Shown: one piece after another, positions 35,758 through 45,180 of the stretch
Position numbering within the stretch: the stretch's first letter is position 1
Layout of the letters: the number at the start of each line of letters is the position of its first letter
NCBI RefSeq assembly: GCF_001592935.1
Contig: NZ_LRDB01000004.1
Coordinates: forward strand, 62,001-126,000
Length of the DNA stretch: 64,000 bases
From: Roseivirga echinicomitans
GTDB lineage: Bacteria; Bacteroidota; Bacteroidia; Cytophagales; Cyclobacteriaceae
Reading direction: 5' to 3'
Translations under genes and position numbers: made by a program
Notes under the pieces: generated by a model
Told to the model about the DNA's origin: nothing
The model's input: the letters and a program-made list of their open reading frames with translations, nothing else
The model's database searches: none

Positions 35758-36035
35758 CTTAATAATTATCCAAATTTTGGAATGGGCATAAATCCCTATT
35801 AGAAGTACAGCACAAAGTGTTTTTGGTAGTTTGGGGCGAGCGTTATAAACCTGAAGCCCTTGGTGTTTTTGTAACGAAAGCAAGTGTATCTTTCGTACAG
35901 TACAAAAGTACGTTAATAAATTTTTTAACCCATCTCTTTTTGATAATTATTATTGTAAGCTTAATAACATCGCTGGAGTGGCTGATTGTAAAAGGGATTG
36001 ATAAGATGGTAAAGAACACCAACTAAGCGGTAGCC

Positions 36036-36407
36036 CTAAACATGCTGATCAATGAGTACGGCATTGCCATCAGGGTCGACAACCATCATACTGGCTGGAC
36101 CAGAGGTACTCTCATCTGCTGCGCTTTGAAGTGTAATGCCTTTGCTTTTCAGCGCTTTTTGTATTTCGCGCACATCATCAAATGTCTCGAGTTTTTGCGC
36201 ATTCTCATCCCAGCCTGGATTGAAAGTAAGAATATTGTTGGGGAACATGCCCTGGAAAAGCCCCACCAAAGCGTTACCATTTTTCATGATCAGGTAATTT
36301 TTCTCCATATCTCCAGCAAATACTGTAAAGCCAAGGGCTTCATAAAAATCTTTGGAAGCTTTAAGGTCTTTAACGCTAAGGCTGATAGAAAATGCACCAA
36401 GTTTCAT
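36036..36407 (-). CDS. VOC-superfamily (glyoxalase/bleomycin-resistance-like) protein
   Basis: A 123-residue protein with the paired beta-alpha-beta-beta-beta fold of the VOC family: FSISLSVKDLKASKDFYEAL at the start and MMVVDPDGNAVLID at the end. This subfamily typically binds a metal, but ligand residues are not certain here and the substrate cannot be predicted. It is a single gene. Confidence 0.88.
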   Translation of the reverse strand: MKLGAFSISLSVKDLKASKDFYEALGFTVFAGDMEKNYLIMKNGNALVGLFQGMFPNNILTFNPGWDENAQKLETFDDVREIQKALKSKGITLQSAADESTSGPASMMVVDPDGNAVLIDQHV

Positions 36408-36552
36408 AGTTGTAGGGTTTGTTGATTAATGAAGATAAGAGTTTTGGTTGGGATATGTGCAGAATCGGATATACTGTTTATAACCATTGAGTCGACTAGA
36501 AGAACATTTGGTGGCTTGTTGGTGAAGAACAGCAAAAGGGCGAATTAGAATA

Positions 36553-39072
36553 CTAATCGATTTCGATGCTGGGAGTATTCCTTTTTAACCTTGCTTTTAT
36601 TTTTACCAACTCATACCACATTACAGATATAAACCCTATTCCAATACAAATGGCCAGCTGAGAAAAGCTGAGTGTCTTAAATTCAAAGAAATTGGTCAAA
36701 GGAGATACAAAGAGTAGTAACCCCGTAATCACAATTGTGATGGAGATGATCAATAAAACTAAATTGTTTTTGTATTTCAACGTAGTCAAGACCGAATAGT
36801 AAAAAGATCGATTGACGAGTGTCAAAAAGATGTTTGCGGCTATTAATCCTGTAAAAACCATTGTTCTTGTGTGGGCCTCGTCAAAAGCCATATAAACCGA
36901 ATACTGATAGACCACCAATGTTCCTACTGTAATTGCCAATCCTTGAATAATACTTGTCGTAAGTTCTTTCCAACTGAAGAAAGTAGTAGTGAATGGTCGT
37001 GGTTTTTGAGACATGGTATTCTTCTCCATAGGCTCATTTTCAAATATGATAGAGCAGGTGGGCCCCATGATTAACTCTAAGAATATGATGTGCACGGGGG
37101 AGAGGATATTAGGGTAGATCCACCCCAAAGCAAGCGGAATAAAAACAGTGAGGATAATCGGAATGTGAATGGATATAACGTATTGAATGGCCTTTTTTAG
37201 GTTGGTATAGATTTTTCTACCCATGGCTACAGCATCCACCATTTTTGATAAATCGTCTTCAATTAATATGAGTGAAGCTGCTTGTTTGGCAATTTCTGTT
37301 CCCTTTTTACCCATGGCAATACCAATATGGGCGGCTTTTAAAGCTGGTCCATCATTGACACCGTCTCCAGTCATGGCCACAATCTGATTATTGCTTTTTA
37401 AGGCATTGATGATCCTCAATTTAGCTTCTGGAAACATTCGAGTGAAGATATTCGTGTTCTTGACACTTTTTCCTAACTCTTCCTCAGATAGCTTCATCAA
37501 TTCATCACCAGTAAGACTATGCTCATAACCTCTAAATGCTACTTGTTTTGCAATGGCTGTGGTGGTTGCGGCATTATCGCCAGTAATGATCTTGACTGAA
37601 ATTCCAGCTTTGTAAAAGTCTTCGAATACTTTATTGATGTTCTTTTTTGGAGGGTCATAAAAAGCCACGATTCCTTTAAAGCTGAACTTAAGTTCTTGTT
37701 GAGTTTTGGGGTAATTGCTCCCTTTAAAATCACTTTGGCCAACCCCTAATACTCTGTAGCCTTCGTGCGTGATGGCCTGAATGGCTTTATCAATTTGACT
37801 TTTTTCTTCTGCTGTTAGATTAGATAAAGCCATTAATGCTTCTGGAGCCCCTTTGGCTGCTATAATTCTTTTGCCTAAGCTATTTTCAAAAACATGGGTC
37901 ATCATCGGTGGTTTTCCACCCAATGGGTATTCGTGCACTAACTTAAAGTTTTGACGCTCATCTTCTTTATGCAGGTCTTCATATGCTTGGTGCAATGACA
38001 CTTCCATAGCATCGAATGGAATAGGCTCACTGGCCCACATCGCTATTCTTATCAGTACTTTTTCGTCCTCATTAGCATGGTCTGGAAAGGAGATTCTTTG
38101 TGAATTCAGCGTAAATACCTTTGCCAAACTCATTTTGTTTTCGGTAATGGTTCCTGTTTTGTCAGTGCAGATGACAGTAGCGCTACCTAATGTCTCAACT
38201 GTTTTCATCTGCTTTACCACAATGCCCATTTTCATTAGTCGCCAAGCGCCAATGGCCATAAAGGTGGTAAAGGCCATTGGAATTTCTTCCGGTAAAATAC
38301 TCATGGCCAAAGTCAGGGCCTTGAGTAGGCTATCTAATAAGTCGTATGAACGAAAATAATTGATTGCCCAGACCACCATGAAAACGATTACTCCGGCAAT
38401 AACCATGTTTTTCACAAAGTTCGTTATCTGTAATTCCAGAGGCGTTTTTTCTTCTTTGATGCTTTCTAGGCTTTTGCCTATTTTACCTAATTTGGTTTCA
38501 TTACCAATGTGGGTGATGGTAGCAATGGCTAAACCGCTAGCTACAGTCGTCCCCTTAAAAATCAGATTATCAGCTTTGCCTTTGTCTTTGAAAACGGACA
38601 GCGATTCTCCGGTAAGTATAGATTCATTAACAGAGAAATCATTGGAGTGAACAATGATTCCATCGGCTGTAATCGAGGTTCCTTCTTCTACTATTAAACT
38701 ATCGCCCACCACCAGATCTTCACTTTCAATTTCTATTACCTCCCCATTTCTGATGACTTTACAATGGGGTTGTGAGAGCTTCTTTAACTTTTGTAATGCA
38801 TTTCTACTTCTGGAATCTTGAAATAGCGAAATCACGGAAACTATAATGATGGCAGATGCAAGAAAGATGGCATCACCAGTTTTTCCACTAATCAAATAAA
38901 TGAGGGATGCCGCAAACAGGAGGACAACCATTGGCTCTTTTACCAATTTCTTAATGGCATCAAAGACATTGTTTTCTTGCTTGTAGTCTAGTGTGTTTCC
39001 CCCAAAACTCTCCCTTGAACGAGCTACCTGCTCAGTAGTCAATCCTTCTATGTTGAAATTGTTTGCAGGCAT
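36553..39072 (-). CDS. P-type cation-transporting ATPase (P2-like)
   Basis: An 839-residue membrane pump. I chose ATG 39072 (MPANNFNIEGLTTEQVARS) over one 66 bases upstream because a cation-ATPase N-domain starts there. TGES in the actuator is near residue 170; the phosphorylation motif is ICTDKTGT with D304; the hinge is MTGDGVNDGPALKAA. Helix M4 carries PEEIP instead of the PEGLP of SERCA pumps. Six C-terminal helices follow, with LELIMGPTCSIIFENEP in M6. The substrate is probably a cation such as Ca2+, but the altered M4 motif makes this uncertain. No neighbour indicates a substrate. Confidence 0.9.
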   Translation of the reverse strand: MPANNFNIEGLTTEQVARSRESFGGNTLDYKQENNVFDAIKKLVKEPMVVLLFAASLIYLISGKTGDAIFLASAIIIVSVISLFQDSRSRNALQKLKKLSQPHCKVIRNGEVIEIESEDLVVGDSLIVEEGTSITADGIIVHSNDFSVNESILTGESLSVFKDKGKADNLIFKGTTVASGLAIATITHIGNETKLGKIGKSLESIKEEKTPLELQITNFVKNMVIAGVIVFMVVWAINYFRSYDLLDSLLKALTLAMSILPEEIPMAFTTFMAIGAWRLMKMGIVVKQMKTVETLGSATVICTDKTGTITENKMSLAKVFTLNSQRISFPDHANEDEKVLIRIAMWASEPIPFDAMEVSLHQAYEDLHKEDERQNFKLVHEYPLGGKPPMMTHVFENSLGKRIIAAKGAPEALMALSNLTAEEKSQIDKAIQAITHEGYRVLGVGQSDFKGSNYPKTQQELKFSFKGIVAFYDPPKKNINKVFEDFYKAGISVKIITGDNAATTTAIAKQVAFRGYEHSLTGDELMKLSEEELGKSVKNTNIFTRMFPEAKLRIINALKSNNQIVAMTGDGVNDGPALKAAHIGIAMGKKGTEIAKQAASLILIEDDLSKMVDAVAMGRKIYTNLKKAIQYVISIHIPIILTVFIPLALGWIYPNILSPVHIIFLELIMGPTCSIIFENEPMEKNTMSQKPRPFTTTFFSWKELTTSIIQGLAITVGTLVVYQYSVYMAFDEAHTRTMVFTGLIAANIFLTLVNRSFYYSVLTTLKYKNNLVLLIISITIVITGLLLFVSPLTNFFEFKTLSFSQLAICIGIGFISVMWYELVKIKARLKRNTPSIEID

Positions 39073-39313
39073 CGTGATGTATTTTTGACTACTACGGGGC
39101 AGTTTTAGCGTTTGTGCGAACGTTAGGTAATGAAACAAAAAGTGGCATTATATTCTAATCCTTAACTGTAAATGTTTCTCACTAAGACAAAATAAAAACC
39201 CCGACATTTTATTGTAGAGGCTTGGATAGTGAATTTCATAATTCCCACACAACACTCTATCGCTGGACATATATCGCATAAGTTGACTATCTTCCTTTTT
39301 CAACTTTAAGTCT

Positions 39314-40888
39314 ATGATCAAGAAAATATTTTTTACTGCCCTCGTGCTTTGTTTCATTGTTTCCTGCGGCTCCCCTGAATCTTACGATATCATTATAGAA
39401 AACGGAACTGTCTATGACGGCACCACCAACCAAGCCCAAAAGGCGGATGTGGGGATTAATGGAGATCAAATTGTGAAGATTGGCGATTTAAGCAAAGCCA
39501 AAGCCGCCAAACGCATTGATGCAACAGGTTTAGCCGTGTCGCCCGGTTTTATCGATATGCATGCCCATGTAGAAGCCATCATGCGTTTGCCCGCAGCGGA
39601 GAGCGCCATCAAACAAGGGGTAACCACCGTTTTGGGTGGTCCGGATGGTCGTGGTCCTTCGCCCATGAAGGATTACCTAGACAGTTTAGATGGATATGAG
39701 TTGGGCGTGAATGCTGCTTATTTGGTGGGGCATAATTCCATCAGAAGAGCGGTGATGCAAACCGAAAACCGTGAACCAACTCCTGAAGAGCTGGAAGAAA
39801 TGAAGGGTAAAGTACAGGAGGCCATGGACAATGGGGCTTTTGGAATTTCTACAGGACTTAAATATGTACCGGGATCTTTCTCTAAAGTAGATGAAGTAAT
39901 AGCACTGTCTAAAGTGGCGGGCGCAGCAGGTGGGATCTATACTTCACATTTGAGAGAAGAAGGTTTGGGATTGCTCGATGCCGTGCAAGAAGCAATTATG
40001 ATTAGCCGCGAGGCCGATATTCCTGTGATTCTTACCCACCACAAAGCCATTGGCCGACCGATGTGGGGCGCCAGTGTAAAGACTTTAGCCATGATTGACT
40101 CTGCTCGAAGTATTGGGTTAGATATTATGGCCGATCAGTATCCATATACTGCCAGTTCAACAGGTATTTCAGTACTTATTCCTACCTGGGCAATGGCAGG
40201 AGGAACCTCGGCCTTGAAGAAAAGGCTAGAAGACCCTAAAACGAAAGAGAAAATCATTGAAGAAATCATGTTTAATATTGAGTTCGATAGAGGAGGAGCA
40301 CAGTTGGATGTGGTGCAGTTTGCTTCTTTTAAATACAAACCAGAATTGAACGGAAAGACTTTAAAGGACTGGGCCATTGAAAGGGGTATGGAACCCACTT
40401 TTAGAAACGGTGCTGAATTGGTGATTGAAGCACAATTGAACGGTGGAGCTTCTTGCGTTTTCCATGCCATTAATGAAGAAGATGTAAAACGCATTATGCA
40501 GCATCCAATGGTGATGGTAGCTTCAGATGGCTCACTGTTAGAGCCCGGAGTTGGACATCCACATCCAAGAGGTTACGGAACATTTCCACGTGTTTTAGGC
40601 TACTATGTTAGAGAAGAAGGAGTGATTGACTTGCAGACGGCTTTACGTAAAATGACTTCGATGCCTGCCGATAGGCTAGGCCTAACAGACCGTGGTTATA
40701 TCAAAGAAGGCATGAAAGCCGATATTACTGTTTTCAATCCTAAAACAGTAATCGACAAAGGCACTTTCGAAGATCCCCATCATTACCCTGAGGGGATTGA
40801 TTATGTGATTGTGAACGGAAGGCTTACCATCGATCAAGGCGAACTGACCAATGAAAGAGCAGGCCGAGTAATCAGAAAAAACCAATAA
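39314..40888 (+). CDS. Lipoprotein amidohydrolase, N-acyl-D-amino-acid deacylase-like
   Basis: A 524-residue lipoprotein: lipobox IVSC with C18. The metal-dependent amidohydrolase core shows GFIDMHAH (H83 and H85), a later TSHLREE strand and VILTHHKAIG, and near the end MVASDGSLLEPGVGHPHPRG. Residues 24-75 and 470-524 form the flanking composite beta domain (IIIENGTVYDG; ADITVFNPKTVID). Closest to D-aminoacylases by pattern, which remove the acyl group from N-acyl-D-amino acids; a dihydropyrimidinase-like role is an alternative. The serine hydrolase follows after 3 bases, so both probably act on peptides or peptidoglycan fragments in the envelope. Confidence 0.88.
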   Translation: MIKKIFFTALVLCFIVSCGSPESYDIIIENGTVYDGTTNQAQKADVGINGDQIVKIGDLSKAKAAKRIDATGLAVSPGFIDMHAHVEAIMRLPAAESAIKQGVTTVLGGPDGRGPSPMKDYLDSLDGYELGVNAAYLVGHNSIRRAVMQTENREPTPEELEEMKGKVQEAMDNGAFGISTGLKYVPGSFSKVDEVIALSKVAGAAGGIYTSHLREEGLGLLDAVQEAIMISREADIPVILTHHKAIGRPMWGASVKTLAMIDSARSIGLDIMADQYPYTASSTGISVLIPTWAMAGGTSALKKRLEDPKTKEKIIEEIMFNIEFDRGGAQLDVVQFASFKYKPELNGKTLKDWAIERGMEPTFRNGAELVIEAQLNGGASCVFHAINEEDVKRIMQHPMVMVASDGSLLEPGVGHPHPRGYGTFPRVLGYYVREEGVIDLQTALRKMTSMPADRLGLTDRGYIKEGMKADITVFNPKTVIDKGTFEDPHHYPEGIDYVIVNGRLTIDQGELTNERAGRVIRKNQ

Positions 40889-40891
40889 ACG

Positions 40892-42001
40892 ATGAAACAA
40901 ATTCAAACTTCCATATGGCGTAAATCAGCTTGGATGCTCTTAACGCTCTTTCTTTGGGTAAGCGTTTCCGCCCAAAGCCTTCAAGAACAAGCAGACCAGA
41001 AACTCAAGGCTTTTGTAGAAGCGACTCAAGTTCCGGGTTTAAGCATTTCTATTTCTCAAAAAGGGCTATTGGTGTTTTCTAAAGGCTATGGCTATTCTGA
41101 CTTAGAGAATAAAACGCCTGTCGATCCTTCCAAAACTAAGTTCCGAATTGGGAGTGTTTCTAAAACACTCACGGCAGCTGGTTTGGCTTTGCTTTATCAA
41201 GATGGAAAAGTGGATTTAGATGTACCGATTCAAAAGTATGTTCCTGTTTGGCCAGAGAAGAAATATGAAATCACATTAAGACAACTGGGAGGGCACGTGG
41301 CTGGAATCCGTCATTACAAAGGCAACGAGTTTTTAAGTACAAAAAACTATCCGACTGTTACCGATGGCTTGGCCATTTTCATGAATGACCCGTTGATCAG
41401 CAAGCCCGGTACCACCTATTCTTATTCAAGTTATGGTTGGAACCTGATTTCTGCTGCCATGGAAACCGCCAATGCGGGCGAATTCTCTTTTCAAACTTCT
41501 GATTTTCTACAATTTATGCAGCAGCAAGTGTTCGACAAGTTAGGAATGGACAATACCGTGGCTGAATATGCCGACCGCCAAACCGCCAACCTGACCAAGT
41601 TCTATCAATTCAAAGATGGAAAGGTTGTGGCTGCACCTTATGTAGACAATAGCTACAAATGGGCCGGGGGAGGTTTTGTTGGGGCCACAGAAGACCTTTG
41701 CGTTTTCGGCCAAGCCCATATGGCAGCTGGATTCTTAAAACAAGAAGTGCTTGACGAGTTTATGACTTCGCAGAAAACTGCTAATGGAAAGGCAACCAAT
41801 TACGGAATAGGCTGGTCCACTTATGCGCGTAACAGCGGCAATACATTTTATGGACACAGCGGAGGTTCAGTAGGTGGAATTACCTTTTTTATGATTCATA
41901 AGGAAACCCAAACCGTATTGGCCATTACTGGCAATATGGACCCGCTCAACTATAATGGTTTACAGTTCGAACTGATGGAAATGTTTGTGGAGGGGAAGTA
42001 G
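40892..42001 (+). CDS. Secreted serine hydrolase, beta-lactamase/class C-like family
   Basis: A 369-residue exported protein (signal peptide to about VSAQ). The SxxK nucleophile is S88-V-S-K91 in RIGSVSKTL. The second motif is YSS in YSYSSYGWNL, where most relatives have YxN. The third is HSGG in YGHSGGSVGG. These proteins include DD-peptidases, esterases and D-aminopeptidases. It is coupled to the amidohydrolase before it and the small gene after it (one-base overlap with an alternative GTG). Confidence 0.88.
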   Translation: MKQIQTSIWRKSAWMLLTLFLWVSVSAQSLQEQADQKLKAFVEATQVPGLSISISQKGLLVFSKGYGYSDLENKTPVDPSKTKFRIGSVSKTLTAAGLALLYQDGKVDLDVPIQKYVPVWPEKKYEITLRQLGGHVAGIRHYKGNEFLSTKNYPTVTDGLAIFMNDPLISKPGTTYSYSSYGWNLISAAMETANAGEFSFQTSDFLQFMQQQVFDKLGMDNTVAEYADRQTANLTKFYQFKDGKVVAAPYVDNSYKWAGGGFVGATEDLCVFGQAHMAAGFLKQEVLDEFMTSQKTANGKATNYGIGWSTYARNSGNTFYGHSGGSVGGITFFMIHKETQTVLAITGNMDPLNYNGLQFELMEMFVEGK

Positions 42002-42003
42002 TG

Positions 42004-42600
42004 ATGAAGCATTTTTTTAGTTTAATAGCTTCATTGATTATTTTTCAAGGTTCCGTATTTGGGCAATCGAATGATTTAGTTCAGCGTACTAATTTTGATG
42101 AGTTAATACATGAAAGAATCTATACGATAGAGATAAATGACAGACAATTACTGGAGTTGGTTAAAAGTATGAATCACAGCTATGAGGGTGTGTTGATCAA
42201 TTCAGTTTTAAAGGTTAATAGAAAAGGAGAACCCATTAAATACATTAGGCAACGATTAGCTATTCCAGGCGATGATGTTGAGAAGATAATGAATGAGGCT
42301 TTCAAGCAAGGGGTTGAATCGATCCCTTCTTGCAGTGAGGTGGAAGGTTGTATTACGGGTTTTGATGGAACGAGCATTTCCTTTCATATTAAAACTACTG
42401 ATGTGGATCGTGAATTCTCTTACTGGGAACCGGAGAATGATTATTATCAAAATCCAGATTTAAAAGAAATAGCTAAAATCCGTGGAATTTTGGAAACCAT
42501 AAAAATGAAAATTGATCTTAATTATCTTTTTGATCAATTTATAGATTCTCTTCCGATCGGAATTTACCGCCATGGTGGAATTGTAGTGACTAAACGATAA
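42004..42600 (+). CDS. Secreted protein of unknown function
   Basis: A 198-residue exported protein. I chose ATG 42004 (MKHFFSLIASLIIFQGSVFGQ) over GTG 42001, which overlaps the preceding stop. The mature part is alpha/beta with two cysteines in SIPSCSEVEGC, probably a disulfide. No named family is recognised. As third gene after the amidohydrolase and serine hydrolase it may belong to that operon. Codon use is more AT-rich than that of its neighbours. Confidence 0.7.
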   Translation: MKHFFSLIASLIIFQGSVFGQSNDLVQRTNFDELIHERIYTIEINDRQLLELVKSMNHSYEGVLINSVLKVNRKGEPIKYIRQRLAIPGDDVEKIMNEAFKQGVESIPSCSEVEGCITGFDGTSISFHIKTTDVDREFSYWEPENDYYQNPDLKEIAKIRGILETIKMKIDLNYLFDQFIDSLPIGIYRHGGIVVTKR

Positions 42601-42682
42601 TTAGTACCCAAACTACTCCCTCAGAATACCATCGAATCCGCCATTCTTATCTAAAACATTAAAACCGATAGGTCGATTGGTG

Positions 42683-42727
42683 TGTAACAATGGTTACCAA
42701 CTGCCATCCAGCGTCCACCTACCTTTG
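42683..42727 (+). promoter_or_regulatory. Crp/Fnr-type operator and promoter of the tolC operon
   Basis: TGTAACAATGGTTACCAA (42683-42700) contains the palindrome GTAAC-AATG-GTTAC. Twenty positions later begins TACCTTTG (42720-42727), a perfect TAnnTTTG -7 box, 22 bases before the ATG at 42750. The operator centre falls near -41, the class II activator position. The same arrangement is found at 49955-49999. Confidence 0.65.
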
Positions 42728-42749
42728 ATCCAAATAAGGACAAAGCGTA

Positions 42750-44063
42750 ATGAACAAAAAGGTTTTAATACTTCTCATAGCGGGTCAACTGATGGCTTTT
42801 ACGGCCAAAAGTCAAGACACGCTACTCATATCAAAGGATGATCTGGTACAGCGTGTATTTCAGAATAATCTTCAATCAAAAATTGCCGAACAACAAACGG
42901 CCATGGCGAAAGGCGATTTGAATCAGTCGAAAGCACTGTTTCTGCCATCAATTTCTGCTACACAAACCTCCATGATGACCAACAATCCGCTCATGGCTTT
43001 CGGTTCTAAACTGAACCAAGAAAGGCTTACTGCTGCGGATTTCGATCCAAACCGATTGAATGATCCAGACAGGATTGAAAACTATTCGGTAGAGGTGCAG
43101 GTATTGCAGCCGCTACTCAATTTGGATGGCGTTTATCAGCGTCAGGCCGCGCAAATTCAAGTTGAAGCCTATGAATCGCAGGCTGCTCGAATTCAGGAAC
43201 ATATGGAAATGGAAGCCACTAAAGCTTATATGCAATTGCAATTGGCTTATGAGGCAGTGTCGGTTTTAGAACGCGCCAAATATACTGCCGACCAAGGGTT
43301 GAAGCTGATGAACGATTACTTCGATCAGGGCATGGCAAAGAGGGCCGATGTATTGGATGTGGCGGTCAGACAAATTGAGGTAGAAAACCAATTACGATAC
43401 GCCAAAAGCAACATTAGAAATACTTCCGATGGACTGGCAACTCTGCTAGGAGCTGATATTGATGGAACGGTATACAAGCCGCAATCTACTATTTCTAGCC
43501 GTCTACAAACCGAAGACTTTTCCAACCTTTTATCGCAAGACAGAAAGGATTTGATAGCCATGAACAAAGCGCTTTTAGGGCATGAGAAAATGCTCAAATC
43601 GAATAAAATGAGCGCATTGCCTAGAATCAATGCATTTGGCAATTACCAAGTGTACGACAATAACGCTTTTGGTTTTGGTGCCGATGGTTATTTGGTAGGA
43701 CTACAGATTTCATGGAATATTTTCGATGGAAACAAGAATGTGGGCAAAATTCAGAAAGCTCAAGCCATGGTGGAAAAAGCCAAGGTCGAAAAAGAAAATT
43801 ACACACAGCAAGCCCAGTTCGAACTGAACAAAACGAATCGTCAATTGACGGATGCTGAAAACAAGGTGGAGCTATCACAAAAAGCTTTTGAGCAGAAAGC
43901 CGAAGCCTATCGCATCAGAAAAGACCGATTTATGGAAGGCTTGGAGAAAACAGCCGACTTGTTGATGGCCGAAACACAGATGTTTCAGAAGGAACTGGAG
44001 CACTTACAAGCCCTATTTGAATACAACTTAACGAAAGAATACTTAAGGTTTTTAACTAGATAA
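42750..44063 (+). CDS. TolC-family outer-membrane efflux channel
   Basis: A 437-residue exported protein (signal peptide MNKKVLILLIAGQLMAFTA). It has the long coiled-coil helices of the TolC family in two repeats (~residues 25-225 and 235-437), with strands between such as VGLQISWNIFDGNKNVGKIQ. It is the first gene of the efflux operon; the adaptor follows 3 bases on. It probably forms the outer-membrane exit for the RND pump. Confidence 0.93.
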   Translation: MNKKVLILLIAGQLMAFTAKSQDTLLISKDDLVQRVFQNNLQSKIAEQQTAMAKGDLNQSKALFLPSISATQTSMMTNNPLMAFGSKLNQERLTAADFDPNRLNDPDRIENYSVEVQVLQPLLNLDGVYQRQAAQIQVEAYESQAARIQEHMEMEATKAYMQLQLAYEAVSVLERAKYTADQGLKLMNDYFDQGMAKRADVLDVAVRQIEVENQLRYAKSNIRNTSDGLATLLGADIDGTVYKPQSTISSRLQTEDFSNLLSQDRKDLIAMNKALLGHEKMLKSNKMSALPRINAFGNYQVYDNNAFGFGADGYLVGLQISWNIFDGNKNVGKIQKAQAMVEKAKVEKENYTQQAQFELNKTNRQLTDAENKVELSQKAFEQKAEAYRIRKDRFMEGLEKTADLLMAETQMFQKELEHLQALFEYNLTKEYLRFLTR

Positions 44064-44066
44064 ACG

Positions 44067-45140
44067 ATGAAAACATACCAATATATACTTCTAACATTTG
44101 CGGCATTCCTAACGGTAGGTTGTGGCACAACGGAACAAAAAGAAATCACGGAACTTCCTTCAGTGCCTGTAAAAGTGGCCCAAGTAAATGCTTCTGAAGC
44201 GGCAGGTTATATAGCTGCCAGCGGAAAAATTGAAGCAGGTCAAAATGCAAACCTAAGCACCCGAATGATGGGTAATATTACTAAGATTCATGTAAAAGTG
44301 GGTGATAAAGTAAGCAAAGGGCAAACGCTCATTAATATTAGTAATGCCGATTTAATCGCCCAAAGAGCCCAAGTGGAAGCCTCAATCATTCAGGCTAAAA
44401 GTGGTTTAAAGAATGCAGAAACAGACTTCCAACGCTTTAAATCACTATTCGAAAAGGGGAGTGCTTCGCAGAAGGAATTAGACGACATGACTACGCGATT
44501 TGAAGTAGCTAAAGCCAATGTAGAAGCTGCTGAGCAAATGAAAAAAGGAGTGGAGGCACAATTTGCTTATACCAATATCAAAGCACCTTTCTCTGGTGTT
44601 GTGGTCAACTCATTTATCAAGGAAGGCATGATGGCCAACCCCGGTATGCCACTTATAGCTTTGGAAGATGCTGAAAACTATCAAGTAGTCGCTTCTATTT
44701 CTGAATCGGATATCTCGGGCATTACTGAAGACACAAAAGCAAAGATTTATGTGAAGTCGATTGAACAGGAATTCGAAGGGAAGATTATTGAGCTAAGTCC
44801 TTCGGCACAAAATACGGGTGGGCAGTACATGGTGAAAATTGCCATAAAGGAAGCTGACAAAGCACTCCGTTCGGGTATGTTCGTGAACGTGAAATTCGCT
44901 ACAAATTCAACGGAAACCGAGCCTTCTCAAATTATGATACCAACCAGCGCATTGATCCAGAAAGGACAATTGACTGGGGTTTATGTAGTGACGGATGACA
45001 AAATCGCCATTCTAAGGTGGTTAAGATTGGGAAGAACCTACAACGATAAAGTAGAGGTGATTTCTGGACTTGGAGAAAACGAGCGCTTTATACTAAGCCA
45101 TGAAGGCAAGCTGTACAACGGAGCTAAAGTTACATTTTAA
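44067..45140 (+). CDS. RND efflux membrane-fusion (adaptor) lipoprotein
   Basis: A 357-residue periplasmic adaptor, lipid-anchored at the Cys of TVGCGTTEQ. It has a barrel-sandwich/biotinyl-like half (TRMMGNITKIHVKVGDKVSK), an alpha hairpin (~100-165), the second lipoyl half (APFSGVVVNSFIKEGMMANP), and a beta-barrel plus membrane-proximal domain to the end. It links the TolC channel and the RND pump encoded on either side. Confidence 0.93.
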   Translation: MKTYQYILLTFAAFLTVGCGTTEQKEITELPSVPVKVAQVNASEAAGYIAASGKIEAGQNANLSTRMMGNITKIHVKVGDKVSKGQTLINISNADLIAQRAQVEASIIQAKSGLKNAETDFQRFKSLFEKGSASQKELDDMTTRFEVAKANVEAAEQMKKGVEAQFAYTNIKAPFSGVVVNSFIKEGMMANPGMPLIALEDAENYQVVASISESDISGITEDTKAKIYVKSIEQEFEGKIIELSPSAQNTGGQYMVKIAIKEADKALRSGMFVNVKFATNSTETEPSQIMIPTSALIQKGQLTGVYVVTDDKIAILRWLRLGRTYNDKVEVISGLGENERFILSHEGKLYNGAKVTF

Positions 45141-45180
45141 GGCTTTTGAGTCCGATTGAAAACCATTTAACGAGACAGAA

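Noticed and set aside
35817-36026. 69-codon plus-strand frame with a hydrophobic stretch (possible small membrane protein)
   Set aside because: Could be real (LFLIIIIVSLITSLEWLIV) but overlaps the upstream region of the CheY-like gene, has no recognised relative and no promoter I could place.
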